Shown one piece after another: positions 1-8,990 of a stretch of DNA of 64,000 nt; position 1 is the first letter of the stretch, and every line of letters begins with the position of its first letter. This DNA comes from Ideonella sp. (lineage in GTDB: Bacteria; Pseudomonadota; Gammaproteobacteria; Burkholderiales; Burkholderiaceae_C). The notes under the pieces were generated by a model. The model had not been told where the DNA came from and ran no database searches. It worked only from the letters and a program-made list of their open reading frames with translations. The DNA lies in NCBI RefSeq assembly GCF_016702655.1, contig NZ_JADJDO010000003.1, forward strand, positions 124,001 through 188,000, given 5' to 3'. The position numbers were made by a program, and so were the translations under genes.

Positions 1-380
1 TGAAGCACAGCACGCCGGCTTCGAGCGCGCGCCGCATCTCGGCGCGCGTCTTGCCGACGCCGGAGAACACGACCTTGCCGACATCGCCGCCGGCCGCGAT
101 CACGCGCTCGAGTTCGCCACCGGAGACAATGTCGAACCCGCACCCCGCCGCGGCAAAGAGCTGCACAACGGCGAGGTTGGAATTGGCCTTCATCGCGTAG
201 CAGATCAAGTGCTCGCGGCCGGCGAGCGCGCGTTGGTAGCCGGACAGTGCGTCCAGCATCGCGGCGCGCGAATACACATACAGCGGCGTGCCGTGGCGCT
301 GCGCCAGCGCGCGCAGCGCGCAGCCCTCGACATGGAGTTCGCCGCCACGGTAGGCGAAGAAGGGAGAGCCTGGCAGCATG
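1..380 (-). CDS. lysA: Diaminopimelate decarboxylase, N-terminal part (runs off left edge)
   Basis: PLP-dependent fold-type III enzyme that decarboxylates meso-diaminopimelate to L-lysine, the last step of lysine synthesis in the cytoplasm. Reading leftwards from the ATG at 380, the first 126 residues are visible. They include the short motif YAMKANSN, whose lysine is expected to bind PLP, followed by the GFDIVSGGEL strand typical of the alanine-racemase-like barrel. The C-terminal part with the active-site cysteine and substrate residues lies outside the window. It starts 16 bp after the end of lptM, and lptM-lysA is a standard operon in Burkholderiales, so co-transcription is likely. Start choice: the ATG gives the usual MLPGSPFFAYRGGEL-type N-terminus. 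Confidence 0.93.
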
Positions 381-396
381 GTCGGCAAGCGTGGGT

Positions 397-609
397 TCAC
401 GACGGGGAAGAGGCGGCGGCGGACGCCGGCGAAGCGATCGGCGCTGGCTTGGGCAGCGTCAGCGGCCCCTTCTGGCCGCAGCCCGCGAGCAGCGCTGCCC
501 CGATCGCGCAGGCAAGCGCTACCCGCGCGATGCCCACGCCCACGGCTGGGGCGCGGCGCGCCGCTACACTCCGCAGCGACTTGTGAAAGATGATGCCCAC
601 GCCAGCCAT
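397..609 (-). CDS. lptM: LptM-type small lipoprotein
   Basis: A 70-aa lipoprotein with a hydrophobic signal segment and the lipobox LLAGC followed directly by GQKGPL. This is the hallmark of the LptM (formerly YifL) family, which assists assembly of the LptDE lipopolysaccharide translocon in the outer membrane. The mature part is short and proline/alanine-rich. The ATG at 609 gives a long, arginine-rich n-region of about 24 residues; an internal GTG near 537 would give a more normal signal peptide, so the start is uncertain. Its neighbours are lysA immediately downstream and the divergent cyaY 24 bp upstream, so any promoter must lie within or overlap the coding ends. Confidence 0.8.
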   Translation of the reverse strand: MAGVGIIFHKSLRSVAARRAPAVGVGIARVALACAIGAALLAGCGQKGPLTLPKPAPIASPASAAASSPS

Positions 610-633
610 GCACCGATCTTACCGGGCGCCACC

Positions 634-990
634 ATGAGCGCCGAGCCATCGAGCCTCAGCGACAGCGAGTACCGGCAACTCTCGGGCGCCGTGCTGGCCG
701 GCATCGAAGCCGAGATCGACCGCTGGTTGGAGGGCGACGTGATCGACATCGACGCCCAGCGTACCGGCGGTCTGCTCGAACTGACCTTGCCGCAGGGGAG
801 CAAGATCGTCGTCAACACCCAGCCCCCGTTGCACGAGATCTGGCTCGCGGCGCGTTCGGGGGGGCATCACTTCCGGTATGCAGACGGCCAATGGCGCGAC
901 ACGCGCGACGGCAGCGAGTTCTTCGCAGTGCTGTCGCGCTGCGCGAGCGAACAGGCCGGACTGGCACTGCGCTTTGCCGCCGTCGACTGA
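634..990 (+). CDS. cyaY: Iron-sulfur cluster assembly protein CyaY (bacterial frataxin)
   Basis: A 118-aa cytoplasmic protein of the frataxin family, which binds iron and modulates cysteine desulfurase IscS during Fe-S cluster assembly. The N-terminus has the expected acidic helix (SDSEYRQL, IEAEIDRWLE). The sheet carries the family signatures LTLPQGSKIVVN and QPPLHEIWLAARSGGHHF, and the length is normal for the family. The ATG at 634 was chosen because upstream in-frame sequence shows no frataxin similarity. It is divergent from lptM and convergent with mrcA, with a tandem hairpin repeat between the two 3' ends. Confidence 0.93.
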   Translation: MSAEPSSLSDSEYRQLSGAVLAGIEAEIDRWLEGDVIDIDAQRTGGLLELTLPQGSKIVVNTQPPLHEIWLAARSGGHHFRYADGQWRDTRDGSEFFAVLSRCASEQAGLALRFAAVD

Positions 991-1005
991 GGTTTGCAGG
1001 GCGCG

Positions 1006-1199
1006 CCCGGCGAACGGGGTGTCGTCACGCGGGCCGCCGCGCTGGGCCGCCCCGAGCAAGGCCCGACCCTCTCGGAGGGTCGCTCGCCGTACCCGGCGAG
1101 CGGGGTGTCGTCACGCGGGCCGCCGCGCTGGGCCGCCCCGAGCAAGGCCCGACCCTCTCGGAGGGTCGCTCGCCGTACCCGGCGAGCGGGGTGTCGTCA
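1006..1199. repeat. Tandem 86-bp GC-rich repeat with double hairpin
   Basis: Two complete, identical 86-bp units (1021-1106 and 1107-1192) are flanked by partial units on both sides. Each unit holds two back-to-back inverted repeats. The first is CGACCCTC - tcg - GAGGGTCG (1064-1082 in unit 1). The second is CGCTCGCC - gtaccc - GGCGAGCG (1081-1102), which shares two bases with the first. The block fills the space between the convergent 3' ends of cyaY and mrcA and may act as a bidirectional terminator. Related single copies occur at 22849-22940, 25742-25806, 51886-51950 and, truncated, at 50728-50761. I see this directly; the terminator role is inference. Confidence 0.9.
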
Positions 1200-1200
1200 A

Positions 1201-3555
1201 TCACCGCCTGAAGAAATCGAGGATGCTGCCCTTCTCCTCGGCCGAGGGCGGCTCGGGTACCTTGTCCTCGAGGCCCAGGCTGCTGACCCCGGCGTCGTGC
1301 GGGAACTCCTCGAAGTACCACTCGCCGCCGTGGTTGACCACGCCCTCGGGCGCGCTCGCCTCCTCGACCGGCACGTTGCTCAGCGCGTGGCCCATGAAGT
1401 CGATCCAGACCGGCAGCGCAAGTCCGCCACCGGTCTCGCGGGCGCCGAGCTTGCGCGGCTGGTCGTAGCCGATCCAGACCACGGCGACCAGGCTGCGCTG
1501 GAAGCCCGCGAACCAGGCGTCCATCGAGTCGTTGGTGGTGCCGGTCTTGCCGTAGATGTCGCCGCGCTGCAATCTCACCTTGGCCGTCGCGGCCGTTCCC
1601 GAGCGCGTGACTTCCTGCAGCAGGCTCGTCATCAGGAAGGCGTTGCGCGCCTCGAGCGTGCGCGCTGACTCGGCCGGCGGCGCGAGCGGGCTCTCGTTGA
1701 GCACATGCCCCTTGTCGTCGGTGATTTTGGCGATCAGCACCGGGTCGACGCGGTAGCCGCCGTTGGCGAACACCCCGTACGCGACCGCCATCTGCAGCGG
1801 CGTGACCGCGCCCGCGCCGAGCGCCATCGTCAGGTAGGCCGGGTGCTTGTCGGCGTCGAAGCCGAAGCGCGTGATCCAGTCCTGCGCAAAAGCGGGCCCG
1901 ATGGATTGCAGGACACGGATCGAGACCATGTTCTTCGACTTCGCGAGCGCGGTGCGCAACGGCATCGGCCCCTCGAACTTGCCGTCGTAGTTCTTCGGCT
2001 CCCAGGGCTGGCTGCCGGTCGCGCCGGCGTCGAAGAACAGCGGCGCGTCGTTGACCACGGTCGACGGCGTGAAGCCCTTCTCGAGCGCTGCCGAGTAGAT
2101 GAAGGGCTTGAAGCTCGACCCGGGCTGGCGCCAGGCCTGCGTCACATGGTTGAACTTGCTCTTGGCATGGTCGAACCCGCCGACCAGGGCCCGTACTGCG
2201 CCCGTCGCCGGGTCCATCGCGACGAAGGCGCCTTCGACCTCGGGCAACTGGGTCACGGTCCACTCGCCCTTGGCACCCTTGACGAGCCGGATCACGGCGC
2301 CGCGGCGCAACTGCGTCTTCGGGTTGCCTTTCTCGGCCAGGCCTGACGCGACGGGCTTCAGTCCGTCGCCGGTCACCGTGACCTGCTCGCCGCTCTGCAG
2401 CATGGCGACGACCTTCTTCGGATTGACCTCGATCGCGACGCCGGCACGCAGTTCGTCGTTGTCGGGGTGGTCGGCGAGCGCATCCGCGATCCGGGCGTCG
2501 ACCTCGGCAGCTTCGAGCGGCAGATCGACATAGGCTTCCGGGCCGCGATAGAACTGGCGCCGCTCGTAGTCCATGATGCCCTTGCGCAGCGCACGGTAGG
2601 CCACGGCCTGGTCTTTCGCGTCGAGGGTCAGCACCGCGTTCAGGCCGCGCGTGTAGGCCTCGTTGCCGTACTGCGCGAAGATCAGCTGGCGTGCCGTCTC
2701 GGCGGCGAACTCGGCATGCAACGGCACGTCGCGCGCCGGGTGATAGCGCAAGCGCTCCTCGCGCGCCGCGTCGCGCTGTTCGCTGCTGATGAAGCCGTTG
2801 TCGAACATGCGCTCGATCACGTAGTGCTGGCGCTCGATCGCGCGCTTGGGGTTGGCGATCGGGTTGAAGGCCGACGGCGCCTTGGGCAGCCCGGCGAGCA
2901 TCGCCGCCTCGGCGATGCCGATCTCCTTCAAGGGCTTGCCGAAGTAGGCCTCGCTCGCCGCCGCGAAGCCGTACGCGCGCTGGCCGAGGTAGATCTGGTT
3001 CATGTAGAGCTCGAGGATCTGGTCCTTGGACAGCAGGCTCTCGATCTTGAATGCGAGCAGGGCCTCGTAGATCTTGCGCGTCAGCGTCTTCTCGGTGGAG
3101 AGGTAGAAGTTCTTCGCCACCTGCATCGTGATCGTCGATGCGCCCTGGCTTCCGAGGCCGCTGAAGTTCGCGATGCCGGCGCGCAGCACACCCTTGTAGT
3201 CGATGCCGCCGTGCTCGTAGAAGCGCGCGTCCTCGGCGGCGAGCACGGCATCGCGCATGACCTGTGGCGTCTGCGCAATCGGCGTGAAGCTGCGCCGCTC
3301 CTCGCCGAACTCGCCGATCAGAACGCCGTCGGCCGAGAAGATGCGCAGCAGCAACTTGGGCTGGTAGTCGGTGATGCCGCTGATGTCGGGCAGGTTGGGG
3401 TAGGCCACTGCGAGCGCAGTCGCCCCCAGCATGAGTCCTGCCAACAGCACGGCACCCGCGACCGCGGCCAGTGCGAACAGGGCCTTGAGGAACCAGCCGT
3501 ACCAGCGGGTCGCTGCCACGCCGGTGGCCGCGGCCGGACGCTCGGATGGGCTCAT
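1201..3555 (-). CDS. mrcA: Penicillin-binding protein 1A
   Basis: Bifunctional class A PBP that polymerises lipid II (GT51 glycosyltransferase) and cross-links peptidoglycan (transpeptidase) in the periplasm. The 784-aa product has an N-terminal membrane anchor (about residues 23-52) and a GT51 domain with the EDARFYEHGG motif (catalytic Glu near residue 108). An OB-like insert follows. The transpeptidase carries SxxK as GSSFKP (near residue 480), SxN as SKN, and KTG as GKTGTTND (near residue 669). The length is normal for PBP1A. It is divergent from pilM, the classic mrcA (ponA)/pilMNOPQ arrangement of beta- and gammaproteobacteria. A TATAAT box upstream is listed separately. Confidence 0.95.
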   Translation of the reverse strand: MSPSERPAAATGVAATRWYGWFLKALFALAAVAGAVLLAGLMLGATALAVAYPNLPDISGITDYQPKLLLRIFSADGVLIGEFGEERRSFTPIAQTPQVMRDAVLAAEDARFYEHGGIDYKGVLRAGIANFSGLGSQGASTITMQVAKNFYLSTEKTLTRKIYEALLAFKIESLLSKDQILELYMNQIYLGQRAYGFAAASEAYFGKPLKEIGIAEAAMLAGLPKAPSAFNPIANPKRAIERQHYVIERMFDNGFISSEQRDAAREERLRYHPARDVPLHAEFAAETARQLIFAQYGNEAYTRGLNAVLTLDAKDQAVAYRALRKGIMDYERRQFYRGPEAYVDLPLEAAEVDARIADALADHPDNDELRAGVAIEVNPKKVVAMLQSGEQVTVTGDGLKPVASGLAEKGNPKTQLRRGAVIRLVKGAKGEWTVTQLPEVEGAFVAMDPATGAVRALVGGFDHAKSKFNHVTQAWRQPGSSFKPFIYSAALEKGFTPSTVVNDAPLFFDAGATGSQPWEPKNYDGKFEGPMPLRTALAKSKNMVSIRVLQSIGPAFAQDWITRFGFDADKHPAYLTMALGAGAVTPLQMAVAYGVFANGGYRVDPVLIAKITDDKGHVLNESPLAPPAESARTLEARNAFLMTSLLQEVTRSGTAATAKVRLQRGDIYGKTGTTNDSMDAWFAGFQRSLVAVVWIGYDQPRKLGARETGGGLALPVWIDFMGHALSNVPVEEASAPEGVVNHGGEWYFEEFPHDAGVSSLGLEDKVPEPPSAEEKGSILDFFRR

Positions 3556-3579
3556 GACTTCCAGGAGTTGGTGGCCGGG

Positions 3580-3610
3580 ATTATAGAAACGGCATGCAAA
3601 CGGGCTTCAA
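3580..3610 (-). promoter_or_regulatory. Probable sigma-70 promoter of mrcA
   Basis: On the minus strand a perfect TATAAT (-10) lies at 3585-3580, 25 bp upstream of the mrcA ATG. A TTGAAG (-35-like) lies at 3610-3605, with a 19-bp spacer that is longer than the ideal 17. The AT content stands out from the surrounding GC-rich DNA. The call rests on consensus matching only. Confidence 0.5.
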
Positions 3611-3824
3611 TCAACGCTGAAGTCCGGGCCCTGGCGTGCCGATAAGACCTCACGAACGGCCCGCGACAGGAGTTTTCCAGGCTGCCGAGTGGCGTGTGAG
3701 TTTTGCAACGCGCGGGCACTCGCTGGTTGGGAAACCTCTATGTTGGTCAAGGGCTTTACTGCTAGCATTCAAGTGACTTCTTAACAATCCAGCGCACGCC
3801 GTGGCGCGTTGGGAGAACAGCGAC

Positions 3825-4904
3825 GTGAGCTTCCTGGATATGTTGTTGGGGCGCAAGCACCCGCCGATGATCGGGCTCGACATCAGTTCTTCCAGCGTCA
3901 AGCTGGTCGAGCTCGAGCAGTCCGCGTCCGGCGAGTATGTGCTGGAGCGATTCGCCTCGGAGAGCTTCGAGAAGGGCTGGATCGCCGACGGCCAGATCGA
4001 GAAGTTCGACGAGGTTGCCGAAGCCGTGCGCCGGGTTGTCTCCAAGAGCGGCACCCGCACCAAGGATGTCGTGATGGCGATGCCGCAGTCGGCGGTGATC
4101 ACCAAGAAGATCATGTTGCCGGCGGGCCTGCGCGATGAAGAACTCGAAGTCCAGGTCGAGACCGAGGCCAATCAGTACATCCCGTTCTCCCTCGACGAAG
4201 TAAGCCTTGACTTCTGTGTCATCGGCCCGAGCGCTACCTCGGTTGGCGACGTCGAGGTGCTGATCGCCGCTTCACGCAAGGAGCGTGTGCAGGATCGCCA
4301 GGGCTTGGCCGAGGCCGCCGGCCTCAAGCCGGTCGTGCTCGACATCGAGTCGCACGCCTCGCGGCTGGCGATGAGCCGCATCATTGCAGCGCTGCCCGGC
4401 GAAGGCAAGGATGCGCTGGTCGCGTTGTTCGAGATCGGCGCCGACACGACGAGCCTGAAGGTGCTGCGCGACGAGGACATGCTCTACGACCGCGACCAGG
4501 CCTTCGGCGGCTCGCAGCTCACGCAGCTCATCTCGCGCCAGTACGGCTTCTCGTTCGAGGAGGCCGAGCAGAAGAAGCTCGCCGCCGACCTGCCCGACGA
4601 CTACGAGGCGGCGATCCTCAACCCCTTCGTCGACAGCCTGTCGCAGGAAATCGGGCGCGCGCTGCAGTACTTCTTCACCAGCACGCCGCACCACAAGGTG
4701 CACTACGTGATGCTCGCCGGCGGCACGGCGACGCTGCCCGGGCTCAAGGATCGCGTGACCGAGCTGACCGGCTTCGCGTCGATGGTCGTGAACCCCTTCG
4801 ACAACATGCAACTCGGCTCTGCGGTGCGCGAGAGCAAGCTGCGGCGCGAGGCCCCGTCCTACCTGACGGCCTGCGGCCTGGCGATGAGGAGGTTCGTCAA
4901 GTGA
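3825..4904 (+). CDS. pilM: Type IV pilus assembly ATPase-like protein PilM
   Basis: Cytoplasmic actin-like (FtsA/ParM-fold) protein that binds ATP and the N-terminal tail of PilN, forming the inner-membrane alignment subcomplex of the type IV pilus machine. The start used is GTG at 3825 (SFLDMLLGRKHPP). It has a GGGAG Shine-Dalgarno 9 bp upstream and gives the family N-terminus; a GTG at 3801 is in frame but has no such site. The protein is 359 aa. The phosphate-1 loop GLDISSSSVKLVEL and the adenosine-loop motif MLAGGTATLPGL are visible. The last codon overlaps the pilN start (GTGA), showing tight coupling in the pilMNOPQ operon. Confidence 0.95.
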   Translation: MSFLDMLLGRKHPPMIGLDISSSSVKLVELEQSASGEYVLERFASESFEKGWIADGQIEKFDEVAEAVRRVVSKSGTRTKDVVMAMPQSAVITKKIMLPAGLRDEELEVQVETEANQYIPFSLDEVSLDFCVIGPSATSVGDVEVLIAASRKERVQDRQGLAEAAGLKPVVLDIESHASRLAMSRIIAALPGEGKDALVALFEIGADTTSLKVLRDEDMLYDRDQAFGGSQLTQLISRQYGFSFEEAEQKKLAADLPDDYEAAILNPFVDSLSQEIGRALQYFFTSTPHHKVHYVMLAGGTATLPGLKDRVTELTGFASMVVNPFDNMQLGSAVRESKLRREAPSYLTACGLAMRRFVK

Positions 4905-5533
4905 TCCTCATCAACCTGCTCCCGCATCGGGAGGAACGTCGCAAGCGCCGCAAGGTCGCCTTCTTCGCCGGGCTGGGGGTGGCCGCCGTTGCGGGCCTCG
5001 CCGCAGTCGGCATCTGGTACCTGCTGGTGCAGCAACTGACCGTGGGGCAGCAAGAGCGCAACGAGTTTCTCAGCGTCGAGATCAAGAAGCTCGAGGTCCA
5101 GATCAAGGACATCGCGACGCTGAAGGCCGAGATCGAGGCGCTGAAGGCGCGCCAGAAGGCGGTCGAGAACCTGCAGACCGATCGCAACATTCCGGTCCAC
5201 GTGCTCAACGAACTCGTCAGCCAGACCCCCGAGGGCGTGTACTTCACGTCGGTCAGGCAGGACGGCCAGACCCTGGTCGTCAACGGCATCGCGCAAACCA
5301 ACGAGCGCGTCTCGGAGCTGCTGCGCAACACGGCCTACAACGCCCAGTGGCTGACGCGCCCCGAACTGGTCGAGATCAAGGTGACCAGCGTCCAGAACGC
5401 CAGGCGCGAGCAGACGCGCCTGTTCGACTTCACGATGCGGATCTCGATCAAGCGCCCGCCCGAGCCCGGCCCCGGCGCTGCGGTCCCCGCGGCCGCTGCT
5501 GCCGCGTCGGCGCCGTTGGCCAAGAAGTCCTGA
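4901..5533 (+). CDS. pilN: Type IV pilus inner-membrane alignment protein PilN
   Basis: Bitopic inner-membrane protein that links cytoplasmic PilM to periplasmic PilO. The family N-terminus ILINLLPHREERRK is the short peptide bound by PilM. A single transmembrane helix follows (about residues 22-45), then a periplasmic coiled coil rich in K/E (about 50-95) and a ferredoxin-like C-terminal domain ending in an alanine/proline tail. The length is 210 aa. The start is a GTG that overlaps the pilM stop. The final residues precede pilO by 11 bp. Confidence 0.95.
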   Translation: MILINLLPHREERRKRRKVAFFAGLGVAAVAGLAAVGIWYLLVQQLTVGQQERNEFLSVEIKKLEVQIKDIATLKAEIEALKARQKAVENLQTDRNIPVHVLNELVSQTPEGVYFTSVRQDGQTLVVNGIAQTNERVSELLRNTAYNAQWLTRPELVEIKVTSVQNARREQTRLFDFTMRISIKRPPEPGPGAAVPAAAAAASAPLAKKS

Positions 5534-5544
5534 AGGTGACATCG

Positions 5545-6228
5545 ATGGCGACCAAGGCGAAATCGGCCAACCTCGACCTGAGCTCGGTCTTCGAATCTGC
5601 GGCGGCGCAGTTCCGAGGCCTCAATCCCAACGAGCCGGGCCAGTGGCCCTGGCTGCCCAAGGCAGTGACCTGGGCCGCGCTCACGATCCTCGTGGTCGTG
5701 GCCGGCTGGTTCCTGCTCCTGTCGGACGCGCACGACGAACTCGACGCCGAGCGCGCCAAGGAGCCCGCGCTCAAGCAAGACTATCGCGGCAAGCTCGCCC
5801 AGGCCGTCAACCTGAACGAGTTGCGCAAGCAGAAGCTCCAGGTCGAGGAGTACGTGACCCAGCTCGAGAAGCAGCTCCCCGGCAAGGCCGAGATGGACGC
5901 GCTGCTGTCCGACATCAACCAGGCCGGCCTCGGCCGCGGGCTGCAGTTCGAACTCTTCCGCCCCGGGCAGGTGGTGGTGAAGGACTACTACGCCGAGTTG
6001 CCGATCGCGATCAAGGTCAGCGGGCGCTACCACGACATCGGGGCGTTCGCCGCCGACGTGGCCAACCTGTCGCGCATCGTGACCCTGCACAACATGAACA
6101 TCGCTGCCGCAAAGGACGCGAGCGGCAGCTTGTCGATGGAAGCCACTGCACGCACCTATCGCTATCTCGACCAGACCGAGGTCCAGGCGCAGAAGCAGGC
6201 CCAGGTCAAGCCGGGAGCCAAGAAATGA
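5545..6228 (+). CDS. pilO: Type IV pilus inner-membrane alignment protein PilO
   Basis: Partner of PilN. It has a short cytoplasmic tail, one transmembrane helix (about residues 45-65), a coiled coil, and a periplasmic ferredoxin-like domain with the motif VSGRYHDIGAFAADVANL. It forms heterodimers with PilN and contacts PilP. The length is 227 aa. The ATG at 5545 has a GAAGG Shine-Dalgarno 8 bp upstream, so I prefer it to the in-frame GTG at 5536. The stop overlaps the pilP start (ATGA). Confidence 0.94.
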   Translation: MATKAKSANLDLSSVFESAAAQFRGLNPNEPGQWPWLPKAVTWAALTILVVVAGWFLLLSDAHDELDAERAKEPALKQDYRGKLAQAVNLNELRKQKLQVEEYVTQLEKQLPGKAEMDALLSDINQAGLGRGLQFELFRPGQVVVKDYYAELPIAIKVSGRYHDIGAFAADVANLSRIVTLHNMNIAAAKDASGSLSMEATARTYRYLDQTEVQAQKQAQVKPGAKK

Positions 6229-6764
6229 GCGCCGCACGCAGGGTCGGCCGCGCCGTGGCGGTGCTGGCGGTTGTGCTGCTCGCTGCCTGCAGCGGCGAGC
6301 AGGAAGAACTCCAGGACTGGATGGAGCAGCAGCGGCGCGAGGTCAAGCCGAGCGTGCAGCCGCTGTCGCCGCCGCGCAAGTTCGACCCGCAGGCCTACGC
6401 GGCAACCGCCGGAGTCGAGCCCTTCAGCCCGCAGAAGCTCACGGTTGCGCTCAAGCAGGAGGCGCGCCAGCCCAACTCGCTGCTGGCGTCGGAGTTCAAC
6501 CGGCGCAAGGAGCCGCTCGAGGCCTATCCGCTCGACAGCATGACGATGGTCGGCAGCGTCGTGAAGAACGGCCGCAACTACGCGCTGCTGCGCGTTGATA
6601 ACCTGCTTTACCAGGTCAAACCGGGCGATTACCTGGGCCAGAACTACGGCAAGATCGTCAGGATTTCGGAGACCGATATCTCGCTCAGAGAGATCGTTCA
6701 GGATGCGGCCGGCGAGTGGATCGAGCGCCCTGGCGCCCTCCAGCTTCAGGAGAAGGCGCGATGA
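6225..6764 (+). CDS. pilP: Type IV pilus assembly lipoprotein PilP
   Basis: Lipoprotein of 179 aa with a signal peptide and lipobox LLAAC (cysteine at about residue 22). A disordered linker follows, then the beta-domain with the family core DSMTMVGSV, ALLRVDNLLYQVKPGDYLGQNYGKI and VEDA-like end. PilP bridges the PilNO inner-membrane complex to the secretin PilQ. ATG 6225 overlaps the pilO stop, and the pilP stop overlaps the first candidate ATG of pilQ. The operon is fully coupled. Confidence 0.94.
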   Translation: MSAARRVGRAVAVLAVVLLAACSGEQEELQDWMEQQRREVKPSVQPLSPPRKFDPQAYAATAGVEPFSPQKLTVALKQEARQPNSLLASEFNRRKEPLEAYPLDSMTMVGSVVKNGRNYALLRVDNLLYQVKPGDYLGQNYGKIVRISETDISLREIVQDAAGEWIERPGALQLQEKAR

Positions 6765-8926
6765 AGAATTCGCAGGAGAAACGAATGATGAGCAAGTGGC
6801 TCGCCCGGATGCTGGCGCTCGCGATGCTGGCCACGGCCACGGTCTCGGCCTCGGCTCAGAACGCCATCCAGTCGATCACGAGTACCCTGCAGGCGGGCGC
6901 CGAGGTCGTGCGCGTCGAGTTCGCCGAACCGCTCGCCGCCGAGCCCAAGGGCTTCGCGATCCAGACCCCGCCACGCATCGCGATCGACCTGCCCGGCATC
7001 GTCAATGCGATGGGCAAGAACAGCGTCGAGATCAACCAGGGCAACCTGCGCTCCGCGAGCGTGGCCCTTGCCGGCGACCGCGCGCGCCTGGTGCTCAATC
7101 TGAAAGCGCCGTCGGGCTACCGCACCCAGTTGCAGGGCAAGGCGTTGCTCGTCGTGCTCGAGAGCGGTGGGCCGGCGCCACTGGCCGCGGCGTCGGCCGG
7201 CGAGCCGGTCCGCTTTGCCGAGAGCCTGAACCGCGACCAGTTGCCGCTCAAGGGCATCGACTTCCGCCGCGGCCAGGACGGCGCCGGGCGCGTGGTCGTG
7301 GACCTGGCCAACAATCAGATCGGCGTCGATATCAAGCAGCAGGGTCAGTCGCTGGTGGTCGAGTTCCTGCGCTCGACCCTGCCCGAATCGCTGCGCCGGC
7401 GCCTGGACGTGACCGACTTCGGCACGCCGGTGACCACGATCTCGTCGTTCCAGCAGGGCGACCGTGTACGCGTGGTGGTCGAGCCCAAGGGCAACTGGGA
7501 GCACAGCGCCTACCAGACCGACAACCAGTTCGTGCTCGAGGTGCGGCCGCAGAAGGTCGACCCGGGCAAGCTCACGCAGGGGCCCGGCTACGCGGGCGAG
7601 AAGCTCTCGCTGAACTTCCAGAACATCGAAGTGCGCGCGCTGCTGCAGGTGATCGCCGACTTCACCAACTTCAACATCGTCACCAGCGACACCGTCACCG
7701 GCAACGTGACGCTGCGCCTGAAGGACGTGCCCTGGGACCAGGCGCTCGACATCATCCTCGAGACCAAGGGCCTTGGCCTGAAGAAGACCGGCAACGTGAT
7801 CCTGATCGCGCCCAAGGAAGAACTCGCGGCGCGCAAGAAGGCGACCCTCGCCAGCGAACAGGAGGTGCAGACGCTCGAGCCGCTGCGGACGCAGGCGTTC
7901 CAGCTCAATTACGCCAAGGCCGAGGACGTGATGAGGCAGATCGTGGCCAACCAGGCGGTGGCCAACCAGCAATCGGGCGGGGGCGGCAACAGCAACCGGA
8001 TCCTCTCGCCGCGCGGCGCCGTCAACTTCGATATCCGCACCAACCAGGTCTTCGTGACCGACATTCCGTCCAAGATCGAAGAGGTGGCGGCGGTGATCGC
8101 CAGGATAGACATTCCCGTGCGCCAGGTGACGATCGAGGCCCGCATCGTGATCGCCGACGACAGCTTCGGCCGCTCGCTCGGCGTGCGCCTCGGCTTTGCC
8201 GACTACAGCCTGAAGAACGGCACTGCTCCCGGCGTCAGCCTGGGCGGCAGCACGCGCGGCACGATCGGCGGCAACCTGGCGGCCGTCGGCGGCCAGACGG
8301 GCCAGATCCCCGGCCCGGCTTTCTCCGACACGACCTTCGTCAACCTGCCGGCGGTACCCCAGGGCGGCTTCAACCCGGCAACCTTTGCGCTGTCGCTGTT
8401 CGGCGTCGATGCCAACCGCTTCCTGAACCTCGAGATCTCGGCCCTCGAGGCCGACGGCAAGGGCACGGTGGTCTCCAGCCCGCGCATCACCACCGCCGAC
8501 CAGCAAAAGGCCACTATCAAGCAGGGCACGCAGATCCCCTACCAGGTCGCGACGAGCAGCGGCGCGACGTCGATCCAGTTCAAGGACGCGGTGCTGATGC
8601 TCGAGGTCACGCCCCAGATCACGCCCGAAGGCAACGTCATCATGGAAGTGGAAGTTTCCAAGGACAGCGTCGGCCAGGTCTTCGCGGGGGTGCCGTCGAT
8701 CAACACCAAGTCCGTCAAGACCCAGGTGCTGGTCGAGAACGGCGGCACGGTCGTGATCGGCGGCATCTTCGAGCAGCTCGAAAGCACCGATGTCTCCAAG
8801 GTGCCGTTCCTGGGCGACATTCCCTACCTCGGGAACCTGTTCAAGACCACGACCAAGCAATTGAACAAGACCGAACTGCTGATCTTCCTCACGCCCAAGG
8901 TCGTCAGCGAGCGCGCACCGCGCTGA
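6761..8926 (+). CDS. pilQ: Type IV pilus secretin PilQ
   Basis: Outer-membrane secretin through which the pilus is extruded. The product has a signal peptide ending near SASAQ and two AMIN domains that bind peptidoglycan (about residues 35-120 and 165-245). A secretin/TonB short N-terminal domain follows (KLSLNFQNIEVRALLQVIADF) with an N1 domain, then the C-terminal secretin pore with the signature VPFLGDIPYLGNLF and the final TELLIFLTPKVV strand. The length is 721 aa from ATG 6761. An ATG at 6785 with its own AGGAG site 7 bp upstream is equally good and would remove eight residues. Confidence 0.96.
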   Translation: MKNSQEKRMMSKWLARMLALAMLATATVSASAQNAIQSITSTLQAGAEVVRVEFAEPLAAEPKGFAIQTPPRIAIDLPGIVNAMGKNSVEINQGNLRSASVALAGDRARLVLNLKAPSGYRTQLQGKALLVVLESGGPAPLAAASAGEPVRFAESLNRDQLPLKGIDFRRGQDGAGRVVVDLANNQIGVDIKQQGQSLVVEFLRSTLPESLRRRLDVTDFGTPVTTISSFQQGDRVRVVVEPKGNWEHSAYQTDNQFVLEVRPQKVDPGKLTQGPGYAGEKLSLNFQNIEVRALLQVIADFTNFNIVTSDTVTGNVTLRLKDVPWDQALDIILETKGLGLKKTGNVILIAPKEELAARKKATLASEQEVQTLEPLRTQAFQLNYAKAEDVMRQIVANQAVANQQSGGGGNSNRILSPRGAVNFDIRTNQVFVTDIPSKIEEVAAVIARIDIPVRQVTIEARIVIADDSFGRSLGVRLGFADYSLKNGTAPGVSLGGSTRGTIGGNLAAVGGQTGQIPGPAFSDTTFVNLPAVPQGGFNPATFALSLFGVDANRFLNLEISALEADGKGTVVSSPRITTADQQKATIKQGTQIPYQVATSSGATSIQFKDAVLMLEVTPQITPEGNVIMEVEVSKDSVGQVFAGVPSINTKSVKTQVLVENGGTVVIGGIFEQLESTDVSKVPFLGDIPYLGNLFKTTTKQLNKTELLIFLTPKVVSERAPR

Positions 8927-8990
8927 GCGACACGCGCAGAGTTAGTCCGAGAAGCATACGAATACAAGCCCCGCGGCAGGAGTCGAGTCA

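Noticed and set aside
1006..1199. CRISPR-like tandem repeat
   Set aside because: The 86-bp units are directly adjacent without unique spacers, and no cas genes are present.
3650..4171. 173-codon minus-strand frame upstream of and over pilM
   Set aside because: Serine-rich antisense shadow of pilM; the pilM frame has strong family support.
6746..8860. 704-codon minus-strand frame over pilQ
   Set aside because: Antisense shadow; pilQ has clear secretin motifs and coupling to pilP.
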